Of a stretch of DNA of 50,925 bases, positions 18,109 to 26,379 are shown one piece after another. A program made the translations under genes and the position numbers. Source of the stretch: Opitutales bacterium (GTDB lineage: Bacteria; Verrucomicrobiota; Verrucomicrobiia; Opitutales; Oceanipulchritudinaceae); contig JAFIGE010000019.1 of the NCBI GenBank assembly GCA_020831585.1, positions 1 through 50,925 of the forward strand, given 5' to 3'. The notes below the pieces were generated by a model. It worked only from the letters and a program-made list of their open reading frames with translations. It searched no databases and had not been told where the DNA came from. Numbering within the stretch: the stretch's first letter is position 1; every line of letters begins with the position of its first letter.

Positions 18109-20700
18109 TCAAAAATGCCAGCGGGCCTGCAAGCGCCATTGGCGCGGAAGTCCCGGCGTAAGGAGGGTGCCGGCGGCGAAAATCGGGTCCGCCCCCGCCC
18201 AATACGCTTCGTTGAGGGCGTTTTGCACACTCAGGGCAACATCCCACCGCTCCCGCGCGTAGGCCAGCCGGGCATCGACCAGAGTGGCTGAAGGCAATCG
18301 CAGGGTGCGCGCGATATCGCTCCAAAAAGCATCGCGCCAGGAAACCCCGCCGGAGAGGCTCCACCCGTTTTCCCACTCATAGAGGCCGAAGATGCGCGCG
18401 GTGACCTCGGGAGATCCGGCCTGGACGCGGTCGGGGTTATTGGGAAGCTCGGCGCGGTCGCCGGCATTGAGAATGCCTCCGTTGAGCGCCCAGCCCGCTT
18501 CGTCCTGCGGGAACGCGCCAAATCCGATGCGCTCGCTCCGACGGTAAACGCGCTGGGCAGTGAAGTGGGCGGCGAGAGTAAAAGCCGGCGTCAGGTTGGC
18601 ATAAAGCTCCGCTTCCACGCCCTCGCCCCGCAGCGGCTGGGCATAGGCATCGCGGTTGCTGAAGACGGATTGGTTCCACCGGTAAATGGCAAGCGCGGCG
18701 AAGAGGCGGTTATCGAGGAAGCCGCTCTTGATTCCCGTTTCGAGCAAATCCGCTGTGGGCAGACTGGTCTCGCCGAAGAGGGTGCCGCCATCCCCGGGAG
18801 CGAGCGCCCGTCCACGCTGGCCGGAGACATACAGGAAGGTGTCTTCAATAGCTTCGAAGATGACCGATCCGCTGCCGTTTGCAAAAAGCATATCATCTGT
18901 GCCCGTAAGGCGTTCGCGGTCGGCCGCCGACTGGTTGTCGATAAAGGCGGGTAGACTGCGGCGGATACCCACGCGCTCCGCCCGCGCCCCGGCAAGGATC
19001 TGCCAGCGCGCATGCGGCTGCCACTCCAGTTCGGAAAAGAGGGCCGTCTGAAGGGCAAGGGAGCGTCCACTCGCCCCGCCAAACGTCGCCCACAGGTTGT
19101 TGCCATCGAGCCCGCGCTCATCCCCCGCCGCCACAAGCGTGTTGGGGCTGATTTCGCGTCGGCTCAAGTCACGCCGGGAAAAGGGTTCGGCATCAAAATC
19201 CTGCACCATCCGGGCGTGTGAGGCACGCAGGGAGAGGCCCACGGAGAACGCCCCCTCCGCCTCCTCGAAGGCCCGGCGCAGACGGGTCTGGTTCTCCGCA
19301 AGCGCCTGGCGGGAGCTGAAGGCAAAGCCATAGGTGGAGCGCTTGTTTGTGCGCAGCGCCTCAACAAAGGTGCGGTTCGTCCAGCTCCAGGGGGCCGACC
19401 CCCGGCTCTCAAAATCGAGAAAGAAAATGCCGTTGTCGGCATCGGCGAAGTCCTCCGGGGCGACCAAGGTGCGGCTGCGCGGAAGCTCTTCGGTAATCAC
19501 CGGCCCCCCGGCGGCCAGATAAGCCTCGGTGTAGACAAAAAGGTCCTGCGGCCCCCGGCTGACCCCGGCGAGGCTGGCTGCCGCCATCGCCCGCAATTCT
19601 TCGAGCACGGCAGGATTCCCCCCGTAAACAAAACCGGGCACCTCCGCCGCCGGGCGCAGCCGGTAAAGCCCATCGACGTTGGCCGGGTCATTGAGATCGA
19701 GGAGCAGATGGCGAAACTCCGTCGGCACGCGCTCGCGCACCACATGGCCGGGGAGGGCCAGGGCGTGCAGACGCGGGTCCACCAGGAAGGTGAAGGGGTA
19801 TTCCACGAGCGTGCGGGCGACGCGCCCACCCCACTCATCCGAGACCAACGGAGCCGGTTCACCGATCACGTAGCGTCCGGTGTCGATCAGCGCCTGTGTC
19901 GGGCGGTTGATGCCCGGCACCTCGCTGCTCCGGTGCCGGTAAACTTCCCCGCCGACAAACATCCCGACCTGCGGGCTCAGGTGAGAACGCAGCGCGAAGT
20001 AGATCGACTCGAAGTCGTTCGACACATTATCAAAATAGCTGTCGGCCCGCTGCACCGTGACCGAGGCGCGATAAGCCGCCGGACGCCGTCCCCAGACAAA
20101 AGGCGCGCCGTGATCCAACTGGAGACGGTATTCGTCCCAACTCCCGACAGTCAGTTCCAAACGTCCCCGCGCCGCATCAAAGAAAGGTTGCTTGGGCTGA
20201 AGATCGACGAATCCGCCCACCAGCGTGGGGGAGAAGTGAGCCGGAGCCGGCCCGCGCACGAGGCTCAGGGCATCGGCCGATCCGAGGGACGTGGGCATCT
20301 CGTTGCGCTGGTAGGCGCGGAGCATTCCGTTGAAATAGAGCCCTGCCCGCGTGCCCCGCAGGACCGGCGTGCCCGCCAGGCCGAAGTAGTTGATGCGCTG
20401 GGTGCCCGGTCCGGCCTTGGGCAAATCCTCGAGCCCGCGAATCTCCAGACGGCGCATGGCCTCGGGTGTGACAAGCGTGAGCGAACGCGGTGTCTCCGCG
20501 AGGGAGCGCCCCACGCCAAAAAGATTGGGCACGGGCCACTCCACAGGCGAAAAGGACTCCGGTGCAGTGCGGGCACTCTCCTCCACGATGAAGTCATCCA
20601 ACTCCACCACCGGCGTCTCCGCGCGGACAGATGCGGCACCCGCAAACAGGGCACCCAACAGAATCCCCAACACAACGATCAGGCGAAAGGACATCTTCAT
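18109..20700 (-). CDS. TonB-dependent outer-membrane receptor
   Basis: An 863-residue protein. A signal peptide (SFRLIVVLGILLGALFAGAA, cut near VRA-ET) is followed by a short linker (VVELDDFIVEES) typical of verrucomicrobial receptors. The plug domain (~60-190) contains SLTLVTPEAM, GLAGTPVLRGTRAG and LVRGPAPAHFSPTLVGGF. The rest is a beta-barrel of alternating aromatic strands that ends in the terminal phenylalanine of LQARWHF. Such receptors import siderophores, vitamins or glycans using TonB energy. No substrate gene or ExbBD/TonB gene is nearby, so the ligand is unknown. The frame extends to 20772, but the ATG at 20700 gives the signal peptide. It is divergent from htpG. Confidence 0.93.
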   Translation of the reverse strand: MKMSFRLIVVLGILLGALFAGAASVRAETPVVELDDFIVEESARTAPESFSPVEWPVPNLFGVGRSLAETPRSLTLVTPEAMRRLEIRGLEDLPKAGPGTQRINYFGLAGTPVLRGTRAGLYFNGMLRAYQRNEMPTSLGSADALSLVRGPAPAHFSPTLVGGFVDLQPKQPFFDAARGRLELTVGSWDEYRLQLDHGAPFVWGRRPAAYRASVTVQRADSYFDNVSNDFESIYFALRSHLSPQVGMFVGGEVYRHRSSEVPGINRPTQALIDTGRYVIGEPAPLVSDEWGGRVARTLVEYPFTFLVDPRLHALALPGHVVRERVPTEFRHLLLDLNDPANVDGLYRLRPAAEVPGFVYGGNPAVLEELRAMAAASLAGVSRGPQDLFVYTEAYLAAGGPVITEELPRSRTLVAPEDFADADNGIFFLDFESRGSAPWSWTNRTFVEALRTNKRSTYGFAFSSRQALAENQTRLRRAFEEAEGAFSVGLSLRASHARMVQDFDAEPFSRRDLSRREISPNTLVAAGDERGLDGNNLWATFGGASGRSLALQTALFSELEWQPHARWQILAGARAERVGIRRSLPAFIDNQSAADRERLTGTDDMLFANGSGSVIFEAIEDTFLYVSGQRGRALAPGDGGTLFGETSLPTADLLETGIKSGFLDNRLFAALAIYRWNQSVFSNRDAYAQPLRGEGVEAELYANLTPAFTLAAHFTAQRVYRRSERIGFGAFPQDEAGWALNGGILNAGDRAELPNNPDRVQAGSPEVTARIFGLYEWENGWSLSGGVSWRDAFWSDIARTLRLPSATLVDARLAYARERWDVALSVQNALNEAYWAGADPIFAAGTLLTPGLPRQWRLQARWHF

Positions 20701-20854
20701 AAAGGCCCGTGAGAAAACCGCCCGCACCGACCCGCGACAAGGATAAAGGGGGTTCCGGAGTGAAAGCCTCAAGAGTTACCCTTGTCTTTCCCCGGGAGCC
20801 CGACAGCCTGAATCCAGAGTCTCCCCATCCCCGTGCGTGAGGGGATTTCCGGGG

Positions 20855-20882
20855 TTGAAATTTCCCTCAACTGGCCTACTTT
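20855..20882 (+). promoter_or_regulatory. Candidate sigma-70-type promoter of htpG
   Basis: TTGAAA (20855-20860), a 16-bp spacer and TACTTT (20877-20882), 56 bp before the htpG start. No heat-shock sigma (CCCCAT-type) -10 box was found. An AAGGA sequence 9 bp before the ATG serves as the ribosome binding site. Confidence 0.35.
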
Positions 20883-20938
20883 TCTGCGCCATTTTTCAGC
20901 ATTTCAAATAAACGACAAACCCACCAAGGATTCAAACC

Positions 20939-22807
20939 ATGTCCACACAAACCGCCGAAAACCATACGTTTCAGGCCGAGGTGCAGCAGCTCCTCGACAT
21001 CGTTATTCACTCCCTCTACACGGATAAGGAAATCTTTGTCCGCGAGCTCGTTTCCAACGCAGCCGACTCCCTCTCCAAGCTCCGCCACCACGAGCTCAAG
21101 GGCGAGACAATCTACGACGCCTCCCTGAAGACGGAGATCAATCTCACCACCGACGATACCGCCGGCACCCTCACGATTCAGGACTTCGGCATCGGTCTCA
21201 CGCGGGAGGAACTTCTCGAAAACCTCGGCACCATCGCCCACTCTGGATCCAAAGCCTTCAAGGCCGCTCTCGCCGAAGCGAAAGGCGATGCCGCCAACAC
21301 GCTGGAACTCATCGGGCAGTTCGGGGTCGGCTTTTACAGCGTCTTTATGGTCGCCGAGGAAGTGAAGGTCTATACCCACTCCTGGCGCGAAGACGGGGAA
21401 AACCTCTGCTGGATCAGCGACGGTAAAGGCAGCTACCGCATCGAAACGACGCCCGATACCCAGCGCCGCGGGGCAAAGATGGTCATCAAGCTCAAGGAAG
21501 ACGCCAAAGAGTTCGCCAAGAAGGAGCGCATCGAAGGCATTCTCAAGCGTTACAGCAGCTTCGTTCCCTACCCCATCAACCTCAACGGCACCCAGGTCAA
21601 CACCATCCAGGCCCTCTGGACGCGCTCCGCCTCGGAGATCAAACCCGAGGAATACACCGAGTTCTACAAGTTCCAGGCCAACGCCTTCGACGAACCTCTC
21701 CAGACTTTCCATTTCTCGGCCGACGCGCCCCTCGCCATCCAGGCCCTTCTCTTCACGCCCAAGCAAAACATCGAGCGCTTCGGCTTCGGACGCATGGAGC
21801 CGGGGGTCGCGCTGTATTGCAAACGCGTTCTCATCGACCCCCATCCGCGCCATCTCCTCCCCGAGTGGCTGCGCTTCCTCCGCGGGGTCATCGACAGCGC
21901 CGACCTCCCCCTCAACATTTCCCGCGAGAGCATGCAGGACAGCACCCTCGTGCAAAAGCTCTCCAAGGTGATCACCGGGCGTTTTCTCAAGTTCCTCGCC
22001 GACGAAGCCAAAAAACGCCCCGAGGCGTATCGGGAATTCTATGACACCTTCTCCATTTACCTCAAAGAAGGCGTCACCTCCGACCACACCCACCAGGAAA
22101 AAATCGCCCCGCTCCTGCGCTTCGAAAGCTCCCTCACGGAAGCCGGCCAATACACCTCGCTCGATGAGTATGTGGAGCGTATGCGCGAAGAACAGAAGGA
22201 AATCTACTTCCTCCACGCGCCCAAGCGCTCGACCATCGAGAGCGGCCCCTACCTCGAAGCCTTCAAGCAGCGCAACCTCGAAGTCCTCTTCCTCTACGAC
22301 CCCATCGACGAGTTTGTCACCAACCACCTCGGCGAATACAAGGGCAAGAAACTCGTCGCCGCGGACTCGGCCGATCTCGACCTAACCGACGCCCCCGAGC
22401 AAAGCGGTGAGACTCTCTCCGAGGAAGAAGCCAAGGCCCTCTGCACCTGGCTCAAAGAACGCTTTGGCAAACGCGTGGACAGCGTGGACAGCTCCAAGCG
22501 CCTCGTCGAAAGCCCGGCCGCCGCCCTCAACGCCGACCGCTTCATGACAGCTTCGATGCGGCGCATGCTCAAGTCAATGAACCAGGATGCCGGAGCCGCG
22601 CCCTCGGTGAAGCTGGAAATCAACCCCCGCCATGGCCTCATTCGCAACCTCGCCGGGCTATCTCAGAGCGACCCCGATCTCGCCGGAGTGATCGCCGACC
22701 AGCTCCTCGACAACAGCCTCATGGCCGCCGGCCTTGTGGAGGATACGCGCGAATTTGCCTCCCGTCTGAACGGCCTCCTGGAGCGACTCGCCGGCAAGAA
22801 AAGCTAA
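20939..22807 (+). CDS. htpG: Hsp90-family chaperone HtpG
   Basis: A cytosolic ATP-dependent chaperone of 622 residues, the usual bacterial length. The N-terminal GHKL ATPase domain holds ELVSNAADSLSKLR (~35-48), DFGIGLTREEL (~82-92), and GQFGVGFYSVFMVAEE (~124-139). The middle domain has the conserved RGVIDSADLPLNISRE, whose arginine contacts ATP. The C-terminal dimerisation domain includes RMLKSMNQ and NPRHGLIRNL, and there is no eukaryotic MEEVD tail. The ATG at 20939 follows AAGGA at good spacing. It stands alone, with a structured repeat copy 60 bp after its stop. Confidence 0.98.
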   Translation: MSTQTAENHTFQAEVQQLLDIVIHSLYTDKEIFVRELVSNAADSLSKLRHHELKGETIYDASLKTEINLTTDDTAGTLTIQDFGIGLTREELLENLGTIAHSGSKAFKAALAEAKGDAANTLELIGQFGVGFYSVFMVAEEVKVYTHSWREDGENLCWISDGKGSYRIETTPDTQRRGAKMVIKLKEDAKEFAKKERIEGILKRYSSFVPYPINLNGTQVNTIQALWTRSASEIKPEEYTEFYKFQANAFDEPLQTFHFSADAPLAIQALLFTPKQNIERFGFGRMEPGVALYCKRVLIDPHPRHLLPEWLRFLRGVIDSADLPLNISRESMQDSTLVQKLSKVITGRFLKFLADEAKKRPEAYREFYDTFSIYLKEGVTSDHTHQEKIAPLLRFESSLTEAGQYTSLDEYVERMREEQKEIYFLHAPKRSTIESGPYLEAFKQRNLEVLFLYDPIDEFVTNHLGEYKGKKLVAADSADLDLTDAPEQSGETLSEEEAKALCTWLKERFGKRVDSVDSSKRLVESPAAALNADRFMTASMRRMLKSMNQDAGAAPSVKLEINPRHGLIRNLAGLSQSDPDLAGVIADQLLDNSLMAAGLVEDTREFASRLNGLLERLAGKKS

Positions 22808-22866
22808 GCGCTCTTCAGTAAAAATCCGAAAGGTGTTGCCGGGGAGCGCCTTGCGGCTTTGCAGTT

Positions 22867-23004
22867 GGCCTGCTTCAGCGGTCGACCTGCAGCGGAAGCG
22901 CGCACCCAAAACCTTCGCACGCCTACCTCGTCGCCCAATGTGCCCGAAAATGCGGTGCCGCGTCTCCGTCGCGGTCCGGGGATGAATCGCCCGGACTACC
23001 TTTT
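22867..23004 (+). repeat. Dispersed structured 3'-end repeat, copy C
   Basis: Downstream of htpG. Hairpin I pairs TTGGCC with GGTCGA through two wobbles around TGCTTCAGC. Hairpin II is CCGCG/CGCGG around TCTCCGT. Hairpin III is a perfect 7-bp GTCCGGG/CCCGGAC around GATGAATCG, followed by TACCTTTT, which looks like an intrinsic terminator for htpG. Confidence 0.7.
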
Positions 23005-23071
23005 CGCGTTCGTCCTCACTGTCGGCTGTTACTTTGCGGTTTGATCCCTGCGCCGCGCCAAGGGCAGACGC

Positions 23072-23485
23072 TCAGATATAATACATCTCGTGCGCGGCGG
23101 CCTGCATTAGGTCGTCCACCGTGTGTCGGCGAAGGTTCTCGGAAAGCCCTTTGGCGATGCCCCGCCAAATTGCGTGCGTGCGCGCCCCGGAAGCCCCGGT
23201 GCCCTCGCCGCTCAGCTCCAGCACGTCCCCGTCAACCGCCCGCACGATATCCAGCATGGAGATCGCGCGCGGCTCCCGGGCGAGCGCATAGCCCCCCATC
23301 TTTCCGCGTCGGCTGACAATCAACCCACTGTTGCGCAACTCATTGAGAATCTGCACGAGGTAGTTGGCGGGGATGCTCTCCGCCTGGGCCAATTCATCGA
23401 TGTGCGGCAGCTCCGCCTTTCCAAAAGTGTGCCCCAATTGCGCCAACACCTGGCACGCATACTCCACCTTTAAGGAAAGTTTCAT
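23072..23485 (-). CDS. Rrf2-family transcriptional regulator
   Basis: A 137-residue winged-helix regulator. MKLSLKVEYACQVL matches the Rrf2 start, and IPANYLVQILNELRNSGLIVSRRGKMGGYALAR is the recognition helix plus wing. The region where IscR and NsrR carry three cluster-binding cysteines (here ~85-105, around ELSGEGTGASGARTH) has none; the only cysteine is in YACQVL. It is therefore probably of the CymR-like kind, or senses something other than an Fe-S cluster. The frame extends nine codons upstream, but the inner ATG at 23485 gives the family N-terminus. Direct and inverted repeats in its upstream region suggest autoregulation. It is convergent with htpG. Confidence 0.88.
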   Translation of the reverse strand: MKLSLKVEYACQVLAQLGHTFGKAELPHIDELAQAESIPANYLVQILNELRNSGLIVSRRGKMGGYALAREPRAISMLDIVRAVDGDVLELSGEGTGASGARTHAIWRGIAKGLSENLRRHTVDDLMQAAAHEMYYI

Positions 23486-23533
23486 GCTTCCCAGCAAATC
23501 CTCGGCATCCAAGGTCGCAAACCTATAATGCGT

Positions 23534-23652
23534 ACAGTTGACTGTTGACTACCGCATAAATTTTAATTGACCAGAAAGCGCCCAGCAAAGCCAATGGACG
23601 TGAATAGAAATTAATGGCACAGTTACGAGCTACCGTATAGATTTTTGTTGAC
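23534..23652 (-). promoter_or_regulatory. Repeated motif and palindrome upstream of the Rrf2 gene
   Basis: A perfect palindrome ACAGT-TG-ACTGT (23534-23545) lies 49 bp upstream of the Rrf2 start. Two 21-bp direct copies of ACCG(C/T)ATA(A/G)ATTTT..TTGAC occur at 23551-23571 and 23632-23652, 81 bp apart with four mismatches. The sequence is AT-rich and noncoding. These are plausible operator sites for the regulator itself; the pairing with Rrf2 is inferred. Confidence 0.4.
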
Positions 23653-23701
23653 GCGAGCACCGCATCGCAGACGGCTTGATTATGTATGGGAGCATTCGTG
23701 C

Positions 23702-24400
23702 CTACCCGAGTTTGAACTTGTAGCCGAACTCGCGGACGGTGTGAATGAAAGAGGGTTGGCGGGGGTTTTCCTCGATTTTGGTGCGGAGGGTGGTGACGAA
23801 GCGGTCCACGGTGCGGTCGGTCACGGTGACGTCGTAGCCCCAGACGGCATTGAGGATGGCTTCGCGGCTGTGGGCGCGGTTGGGGTTTTCGAGGAAGTAG
23901 GCGAGGAGGTTGAACTCGGTGGGCGAGAGGGGAATTTCCTCGCGGCCGCGGAGGAGCTGCCGGGACTCGAGATCGAGCGTGAAGGGTCCGAAAGTGATGG
24001 CGGGGGCCTTTTCCTGGCGCTGGCGGCGGAGGATGGCCTCGGCACGGGCGAGCAATTCGCGGATGCTGAAGGGTTTGGTGACGTAGTCATCCGCCCCGAG
24101 CTTGAGGCCCATGACAACATCGGATTCCTGCCCCTTGGCGGTGAGCATGATCACCGGCATGGCATGGCCGCGCTCACGCAGCACCTGGAGCACTTCGTAG
24201 CCATTCATCTTGGGCATCATGATGTCGAGGATGATGAGGTCGGGCTTGGCCGAGAGAGCGATTTCCAGTCCGCGTTCGCCGTCCTGGGCGGTCTTCACCC
24301 GGTAGCCGCTGAACTCAAAATTGTCTTTGAGCCCCCGGAGCATGACGGGGTCGTCTTCCACGATGAGAATAAGGGCGTCGATTTCTGAAGATGCGGACAT
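23702..24400 (-). CDS. OmpR/PhoB-family response regulator
   Basis: A 232-residue two-component regulator. The receiver has acidic residues E15-D16-D17, phospho-acceptor D59 (LIILDIMMP), T87 (VIMLTAKG) and K109 (VTKPFS). The C-terminal winged helix (~130-232) includes LSPTEFNLLAYFLENPNRAHSRE and TVDRFVTTLRTKIEENP, with IHTVREFGYKF at the end. The gene starts 26 bp after the histidine kinase stop on the same strand, so the two form a pair. The PhoB-like type often responds to envelope or phosphate signals; the real stimulus is unknown. Confidence 0.95.
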   Translation of the reverse strand: MSASSEIDALILIVEDDPVMLRGLKDNFEFSGYRVKTAQDGERGLEIALSAKPDLIILDIMMPKMNGYEVLQVLRERGHAMPVIMLTAKGQESDVVMGLKLGADDYVTKPFSIRELLARAEAILRRQRQEKAPAITFGPFTLDLESRQLLRGREEIPLSPTEFNLLAYFLENPNRAHSREAILNAVWGYDVTVTDRTVDRFVTTLRTKIEENPRQPSFIHTVREFGYKFKLG

Positions 24401-24426
24401 GGTAACGTCAACGGTGATTGGGAGGG

Positions 24427-26379
24427 TCAGGAAACGGCGGCGGTCTCGGGCTCGCGCCCGCGCGCACGACGGGAAGCAAAAGTGGGCAGGCGGACGCGAA
24501 AGGTGGAGCCCACGCCTTCCTGGCTCTCCACGGTGATTTCACCCCCGTGGGCGCGGACGATGTGCTGGTTGATACTCAGGCCGAGCCCACTACCCTCGCT
24601 GCGGCGGGCTAGGCGCTGGTCGACTTGGTAAAACTCTTTGAAAATCTGCTTCAGCTCGCGAGCGGGAATGCCGATGCCGTTGTCCTCCACCGTAATGACA
24701 ACGCTTTGACCGCAGGCCGCCACATCGAGGTGGATGCGTTTGTCTTCGGTGGTATATTTGTAGGCGTTTTCGAGGAGGTTGATGACCACGGTGACGAGGG
24801 CATCCTCGTCGCCGGCGAGGGTCGGCAAATCGGGCTCAATGCTCTTGGTAAAACGCACCCCCTCCGACTCCAGGTGCGGCCGGGTGGCGGCGAGGGCGGC
24901 CTGAAGAATCCCGTCCAGCTGGACCTCCACCATTTTGAACTGGCTGCGCCCGCGCTGCATGCGGGAGAAAGTGAGGAAGTTTTCCACCAGCCGGCTCAAG
25001 CGTTTGTTTTCGCTGGCCACCATAGAAAGGTATTCGCGCAGCGTTTCCTCGTCGCGGTAGCGCCCTTCGAGGAGTGTTTCCACAAGCATGCGCATGGAGG
25101 CGAGGGGCGTGCGCAACTCATGGGAAACGAGCCCGATGAAATCGTTCTTGAGTTTGTTGAGATGGATTTGCCGGGTCACTTGGCGGAGGGCAAGAATCCC
25201 CGCGACGGCAATGAGGAGGACAAGCACCACCCCCACAGCCAGGGTAACGAGGGTCTGCTGCTGCGTCGTGCGGGCGAGGAACCCCTCATCCTGAAATCCC
25301 ACATGCACTTTCCAGCCGTAGAAGGGCGGAGGCAGATCAATGATAGCGAAGGCATCATCCGGGCGGTGCCCGGGATCGCCGAAGAGCGTGCCGCCGAGCG
25401 AACGCACATTCACCCAAAGATGATCGGGCAGCGAAGCTTGCCGCCAAAGGGGAATGAAACGCTCGGCGAAAACCGATTCACGTATCTGCAAAATCAATAC
25501 ATCGCTTTCATCCCGACGGACGTGGGTATAAATCGTGTCTCCGTTGACCTGGTGATTCGGGCGCATCAGGAGCCATCGGTCGAGGGTCTCACCGCTCGTC
25601 CAATTCTGCTCAAAGTAGGTGCGTAAGAGCTGATCTTGCTGGTCAAACCGATGGCTCTCCCTCGTGAGGAGGGAACGGAACCCGGGGGACAGGGCGTCCG
25701 CTTCAATCCGGAGGAGACGGTGGGCGAGGAAACCGCGTTCCCGCCACGTCAAATGCGAGACGCCCCGCAACTGCGTGAAGAGATTTTTCCAAAAGACCTC
25801 CAACTCCGGCCGCCAGATAGCATGGGACGGGGCCAGCTCGGTGAGGCGAAGGAGCCACCGGCGAACAACCGCATCCGTCCGCGCCGCCGCCAAGACTTCC
25901 TCCAGATCCGCAGAGGCGACAGTTACCGACGTCACCGACGCCCCTGCCTCGTGCGATGGTGCTCCACTGAGCGCATCCACCCAACCCCGCAGGAGCGCCA
26001 GAACTTCCCCACCCGCCAACCCCCCAGGGAGCCCGGCTTCCGGTTTGAGCCGCGGGTAAATGAGTTCGCCCGAATCATTGAAGAGGACCATCGCCTCCAG
26101 GTCGCCCTCCTGCATCCACTCAAAAAAAGCCTGTGGCGAACCGCTTTCACCGGGTGCGCGGGCGAGAAAATTGCGCCACTCTGCACTGCGTTCTTGCGCA
26201 AGTGCCTCCAACTGCTGCCGGTAGGCCGCCATGAGCTCCTCCCGAACGGAAGTCCTCTCCGCCACGACATTTTTCAGCAGCAGCCAAATCACGACCACGA
26301 GCGGTAGTAAAAGGGCGATAAGCATGAAGCCGAAGGCCAGCCGCAGAGGCTCGTCGGCGTTGCGCAAGACCGATTTCAT
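24427..26379 (-). CDS. Membrane sensor histidine kinase
   Basis: A 650-residue kinase. A first membrane helix (~15-35) and a second (~377-398, LVTLAVGVVLVLLIAVAG) enclose a large ~340-residue extracytoplasmic sensor region of no recognised type. The HisKA domain has the phospho-acceptor in LVSHELRTPLASM (H420). The ATPase domain has the N box VINLLENAYKYT, G1 VEDNGIGIP and G2 GSGLGLSINQHIV. The frame opens earlier (26463), but the ATG at 26379 overlaps the stop of the upstream gene by 4 bp and starts MKSVLRNADEPL, giving a clean membrane anchor. The overlap suggests translational coupling with the exported protein at 26376-27899. Confidence 0.93.
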   Translation of the reverse strand: MKSVLRNADEPLRLAFGFMLIALLLPLVVVIWLLLKNVVAERTSVREELMAAYRQQLEALAQERSAEWRNFLARAPGESGSPQAFFEWMQEGDLEAMVLFNDSGELIYPRLKPEAGLPGGLAGGEVLALLRGWVDALSGAPSHEAGASVTSVTVASADLEEVLAAARTDAVVRRWLLRLTELAPSHAIWRPELEVFWKNLFTQLRGVSHLTWRERGFLAHRLLRIEADALSPGFRSLLTRESHRFDQQDQLLRTYFEQNWTSGETLDRWLLMRPNHQVNGDTIYTHVRRDESDVLILQIRESVFAERFIPLWRQASLPDHLWVNVRSLGGTLFGDPGHRPDDAFAIIDLPPPFYGWKVHVGFQDEGFLARTTQQQTLVTLAVGVVLVLLIAVAGILALRQVTRQIHLNKLKNDFIGLVSHELRTPLASMRMLVETLLEGRYRDEETLREYLSMVASENKRLSRLVENFLTFSRMQRGRSQFKMVEVQLDGILQAALAATRPHLESEGVRFTKSIEPDLPTLAGDEDALVTVVINLLENAYKYTTEDKRIHLDVAACGQSVVITVEDNGIGIPARELKQIFKEFYQVDQRLARRSEGSGLGLSINQHIVRAHGGEITVESQEGVGSTFRVRLPTFASRRARGREPETAAVS

